Assembly (NCBI RefSeq): GCF_024295805.1
Contig: NZ_JANCLX010000018.1
Coordinates: 1-64,000 of the forward strand
Direction of reading: 5' to 3'
DNA: 64,000 nt
Origin: Streptomyces cucumeris
Lineage (GTDB): Bacteria > Actinomycetota > Actinomycetes > Streptomycetales > Streptomycetaceae
Part shown: in pieces, positions 61,653-64,000 of the stretch
Layout: every line of letters begins with the position of its first letter
Numbering within the stretch: the stretch's first letter is position 1
Position numbers and translations under genes: made by a program
The notes under the pieces: model-generated
Seen by the model: only the letters and a program-made list of their open reading frames with translations
What the model was told of the DNA's origin: nothing
Database searches by the model: none

Positions 61653-62789
61653 TCAGCGTGGCGCCGCCGCGTTCCGCACCGCCTCGGCGAGCCGGGCCGC
61701 GGCGTCGTCCGCGAACAGCTCACGCCCCGCCGCGATCCGGCGCTCACGTGTCCCGGACGGCACGGTGAGCACATCCAGCAGCCGGAGCAGATCCCATGAG
61801 TCCGTCGCGTGGTCGGACAACCCCAGGGCGGCCATCCTGCGGACACCTTCCCGGCCGTGCCCCGGGATCGGGCGGTAGCCCACCACCGGCACGCCCGTCG
61901 CCAGCGCCTCCAGCGCGGTCTGTCCAGCGGCGTTGTCCACCAGGGCCCGGGAGGCCGCCAGCAGCCCCGGCATATCCGGCTCCCAGCCCAGGGCCAGCAC
62001 CTCGGGCCACCGTGCGAGACCGCGGCGCAGCCGCTCGTCCCGGCCGCACAGCACCACCGGCAGATAGCCGCCCCCGTACAACAGCCGTGCCGTCTCCGCC
62101 ACCCGGGAACCGGCGCCCCAGGCGCCCACCGACAACAGCACCGGGGGCTGCCCGGGGGCCTCGGCGGTGAACCGCCGCCGCCAGTCGTCGGCGCCCGGCG
62201 CGGGTGCGGAGAACCGCGCCGCCACCACCGGGCCGGTGGCCGTGGCCGGACGTCCCAGCGTCCGCCGCACGGTCTCCGCGGCCTCGGCGGAGACGCACAG
62301 ATACCGGTCGTTGCCGGGGTGCAGCCACTGCCGGTGCACCGAGAAGTCGGTGACCACGACCGCGCTCGGCACGGTCAGCGCACCGCGCTTCCGCAGCCGC
62401 CCGGTGAGCTGGGCGGCGAGATGGAACACCGGGACCACCGTGTCGGGCCGCAGCCGTTCCACGGTGTTCAGCAGACTGCCCTCGGCGAGCCCGGCCAGGG
62501 GAGCGGTGCCCGGACGCGGACCCGGTCCCGGGCGGAAGAACGCCCGGTAGATGCCCGCGTACAGCACCGGGGCGCGGCGGATCGTCGTCCGGTAGAAGGA
62601 CCGCAGTCCCGCCCCCACCCCGGCGGGCAGCAGATCCAGCACATCGACCCGGTCCGCCCGGTGGCCCATCGCCTCCAGCCTGCGCACCAGCTCGGCCGCC
62701 ACCGCGTCGTGTCCCGCGCCCATCCCGGCGCTCACCACCAGCAGACGCCCGGTGGCGGAGGTGCCGGACCGATCGGACGCAGGACGCAT
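61653..62789 (-). CDS. MGDG synthase-like glycosyltransferase
   Basis: A 378-residue GT-B glycosyltransferase (GT28/MGDG synthase family). LLVVSAGMGAGHDAVAAELV is the N-terminal acceptor domain motif, and ALVDNAAGQTALEALATGVP, PIPGHGREGVRRMAALGLSD form the UDP-sugar binding part. The enzyme should transfer a hexose to a lipid such as diacylglycerol. The ATG at 62789 has GGAGG 8 nt upstream; an ATG at 62825 would add 12 residues. It is divergent from an SDR gene. Confidence 0.85.
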   Translation of the reverse strand: MRPASDRSGTSATGRLLVVSAGMGAGHDAVAAELVRRLEAMGHRADRVDVLDLLPAGVGAGLRSFYRTTIRRAPVLYAGIYRAFFRPGPGPRPGTAPLAGLAEGSLLNTVERLRPDTVVPVFHLAAQLTGRLRKRGALTVPSAVVVTDFSVHRQWLHPGNDRYLCVSAEAAETVRRTLGRPATATGPVVAARFSAPAPGADDWRRRFTAEAPGQPPVLLSVGAWGAGSRVAETARLLYGGGYLPVVLCGRDERLRRGLARWPEVLALGWEPDMPGLLAASRALVDNAAGQTALEALATGVPVVGYRPIPGHGREGVRRMAALGLSDHATDSWDLLRLLDVLTVPSGTRERRIAAGRELFADDAAARLAEAVRNAAAPR

Positions 62790-62920
62790 GGACAACCTCC
62801 GATGGTGCGAGGCGCGCCGGGACATGGCTCACTGGAGGTATCCGCTCCGCGTGCCGTCAAACCGCACCCCGCCGGCCGGTGTCCCGGCGCCCCCGGTCCG
62901 CAGCGAGACAGGGAGATGAC

Positions 62921-63739
62921 ATGATCCGCCCCCTCCCGGACGTACACCTCCACCGCGGCGCGGGCCGGGATCCGGGGCGTGCCACTCGTGCCGGGGCCAG
63001 GTTCGCCCTGGTGACCGGTGCCTCGTCGGGTATCGGCGCGGCCATCGCCGACCGGTTCGCCGCCGAGGAGGACTGGCGGCTGCTGGTCAGCGGCCGCCAC
63101 CGGGAACGGCTGGCCCGGGTGGCCGGGAGGACCTCGGCCATCGCCCTGCCCGCCGATCTGGCCACCCCCAAGGGCGGTCACGACCTGGTGCGCGACGCGC
63201 TGGACGCCTCCGGACGGATCGATCTGCTGGTGGCCGGGGCGGGCGTGGGCTGGGCCGGATCGTTCGCCACCATGCCACCGGCCGCCATCGACCGGGTGGT
63301 CGGGGTCGACCTGCTGGCCGCCGTACGGCTCGTCCGCGCCGCGCTGCCGCATATGCTCGACCGGCGGCACGGGCACATCGTGCTGATCGGGTCGGTCGCG
63401 GGCAGCGTGGGCGTCCGCGGCGAGGCGGTGTACTCGGCCGCCAAGGCGGCCCTCGGGATCTTCGCCGACTCCCTGCGCTACGAACTGCGCCGGGCCGGGG
63501 TACGGGTCACCCATGTGGTCCCCGGTGTGGTGGACACCCCGTTCTTCGCACGCCGTGGCACCCCGTACACCCGAGCCCGCCCCCGGCCGCTGCCGCCCGA
63601 ACGGGTCGCCGACGCGGTCTGGGACGCCGTCATACGCGGCCGCGAGGTGGTCTACGTCCCGGCGTGGCTGCGGTTGCCCGCGCTGGTCCACGGCGTGGCG
63701 CCGGGGCTCTACCACCGACTGGCCTCCCGTTTCGGGTGA
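62921..63739 (+). CDS. SDR family oxidoreductase
   Basis: A 272-residue short-chain dehydrogenase. FALVTGASSGIGAAIADRFA is the cofactor motif, LVAGAGVGWAGSF the NAG counterpart, and LIGSVAGSVGVRGEAVYSAA holds the catalytic Ser and Tyr (YSAAK). The start has GGGAG 6 nt upstream. It is followed 6 bp later by a GTG-started membrane protein gene on the same strand, so it may be part of an operon for lipid or envelope metabolism with the divergent glycosyltransferase. Confidence 0.88.
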   Translation: MIRPLPDVHLHRGAGRDPGRATRAGARFALVTGASSGIGAAIADRFAAEEDWRLLVSGRHRERLARVAGRTSAIALPADLATPKGGHDLVRDALDASGRIDLLVAGAGVGWAGSFATMPPAAIDRVVGVDLLAAVRLVRAALPHMLDRRHGHIVLIGSVAGSVGVRGEAVYSAAKAALGIFADSLRYELRRAGVRVTHVVPGVVDTPFFARRGTPYTRARPRPLPPERVADAVWDAVIRGREVVYVPAWLRLPALVHGVAPGLYHRLASRFG

Positions 63740-63745
63740 CACCCG

Positions 63746-64000
63746 GTGACCATCCTGACCGTCCTGCTGGCCCTGTTGTCCGCACTGGGCAACGGAGCGG
63801 CGTCGGTGCTCCAGCGACGGGCCGCGATGGACCAGGAGCGCGAACAGCCGGGCGGAGAGGGCCTCGGCCACGCGGTCCGGCGGCTCGGCCGGCTGTTGTG
63901 CCGCCCGTACTGGCTGGCCGGGGGAGCGGCGATGGTGGTGTCGGCGGTGGCCCAGGTGGGCGCGCTGGCGGTGGGGCGCCTCTCCGTCGTACAGCCCCTG
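63746..64000 (+). CDS. DMT-type integral membrane protein, truncated by window end
   Basis: The first 85 residues of a membrane protein that runs off the right edge. TILTVLLALLSALGNGAASV is the first helix, and GGAAMVVSAVAQVGALAVGR, then LSVVQPL, the second. This resembles the N-terminus of EamA/DMT-family membrane proteins (YoaK-like group) of actinomycetes. The start GTG is 6 bp after the SDR stop, suggesting co-translation. Confidence 0.7.
   Translation, partial: MTILTVLLALLSALGNGAASVLQRRAAMDQEREQPGGEGLGHAVRRLGRLLCRPYWLAGGAAMVVSAVAQVGALAVGRLSVVQPL

Noticed and set aside
1..64000. tRNA, rRNA, CRISPR array, insertion sequence or attachment site
   Set aside because: I found no cloverleaf with a T-loop motif, no regular spacer repeats, no transposase or integrase, and no clear direct-repeat junction.

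Overview
This is a very GC-rich window with strongly GC-biased third codon positions, frequent GTG starts, start/stop overlaps of the ATGA or GTGA type and several probable leaderless transcripts. Together with streptogrisin-type secreted proteases, LLM/F420-type oxidoreductases and many TetR, MarR, GntR and LysR regulator/transporter pairs, this points to a Streptomyces or close relative. The content reads as accessory or arm-type chromosome. I see no rRNA, tRNA, CRISPR array or transposase.

Region by region. 0.1-4.5 kb: an AsnC regulator divergent from an LLM oxidoreductase, an MFS-TetR efflux pair and a secreted Ala/Gly-rich protein. 5-9.7 kb: a GAF/PAS/PP2C/ATPase sensor phosphatase, a membrane-anchored unknown and a DUF4352-type lipoprotein. 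9.7-16.4 kb: a GntR regulator followed by an aminoethylphosphonate-type operon (FAD oxidase, phosphonatase-like HAD enzyme, ABC ATPase, two permeases, binding lipoprotein), closed by a 17-bp perfect hairpin.

16.4-20.1 kb is the most interesting part. A promoter with three TTGAC repeats exactly 11 bp apart drives a 51-residue peptide whose C-terminal half is a 9-residue repeat (K-x-G-C-I-S-A-x-x, nearly three copies). A strong hairpin follows, then a PaaK/F390-synthetase-like adenylate-forming enzyme, a GRDP-like small protein and an MFS exporter. I read this as a candidate ribosomally made, modified peptide (RiPP) locus with no familiar modifying enzyme (no YcaO, lanthionine synthetase, MNIO or radical SAM gene nearby).

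20-35.6 kb: a Rieske/metallo-beta-lactamase-fold protein, a GNAT, a membrane-anchored streptogrisin-like protease, an SDR, a CDF cation exporter, an APC permease, small unknowns, a LysR/EamA pair, an atypical radical SAM protein (CX8CX2C) and a leaderless NAD kinase. 35.7-39.4 kb: a three-subunit PaoABC-type molybdenum aldehyde oxidoreductase. 39.5-52 kb: a second streptogrisin-like protease, MarR/MFS, a HbpS/GlcG-like protein, L-asparaginase, XRE-cupin/FAD oxidoreductase, acyltransferase, dhaK-dhaL, SDR and a polyol-type MFS permease. 52-64 kb: a membrane-embedded spermidine-synthase-like protein, a Tat lipoprotein, an FGGY kinase, a D-2-hydroxyacid dehydrogenase, an alpha/beta hydrolase-TetR operon, a histone-H1-like protein, an MGDG-synthase-like glycosyltransferase, an SDR and a truncated DMT-type membrane protein at the right edge.
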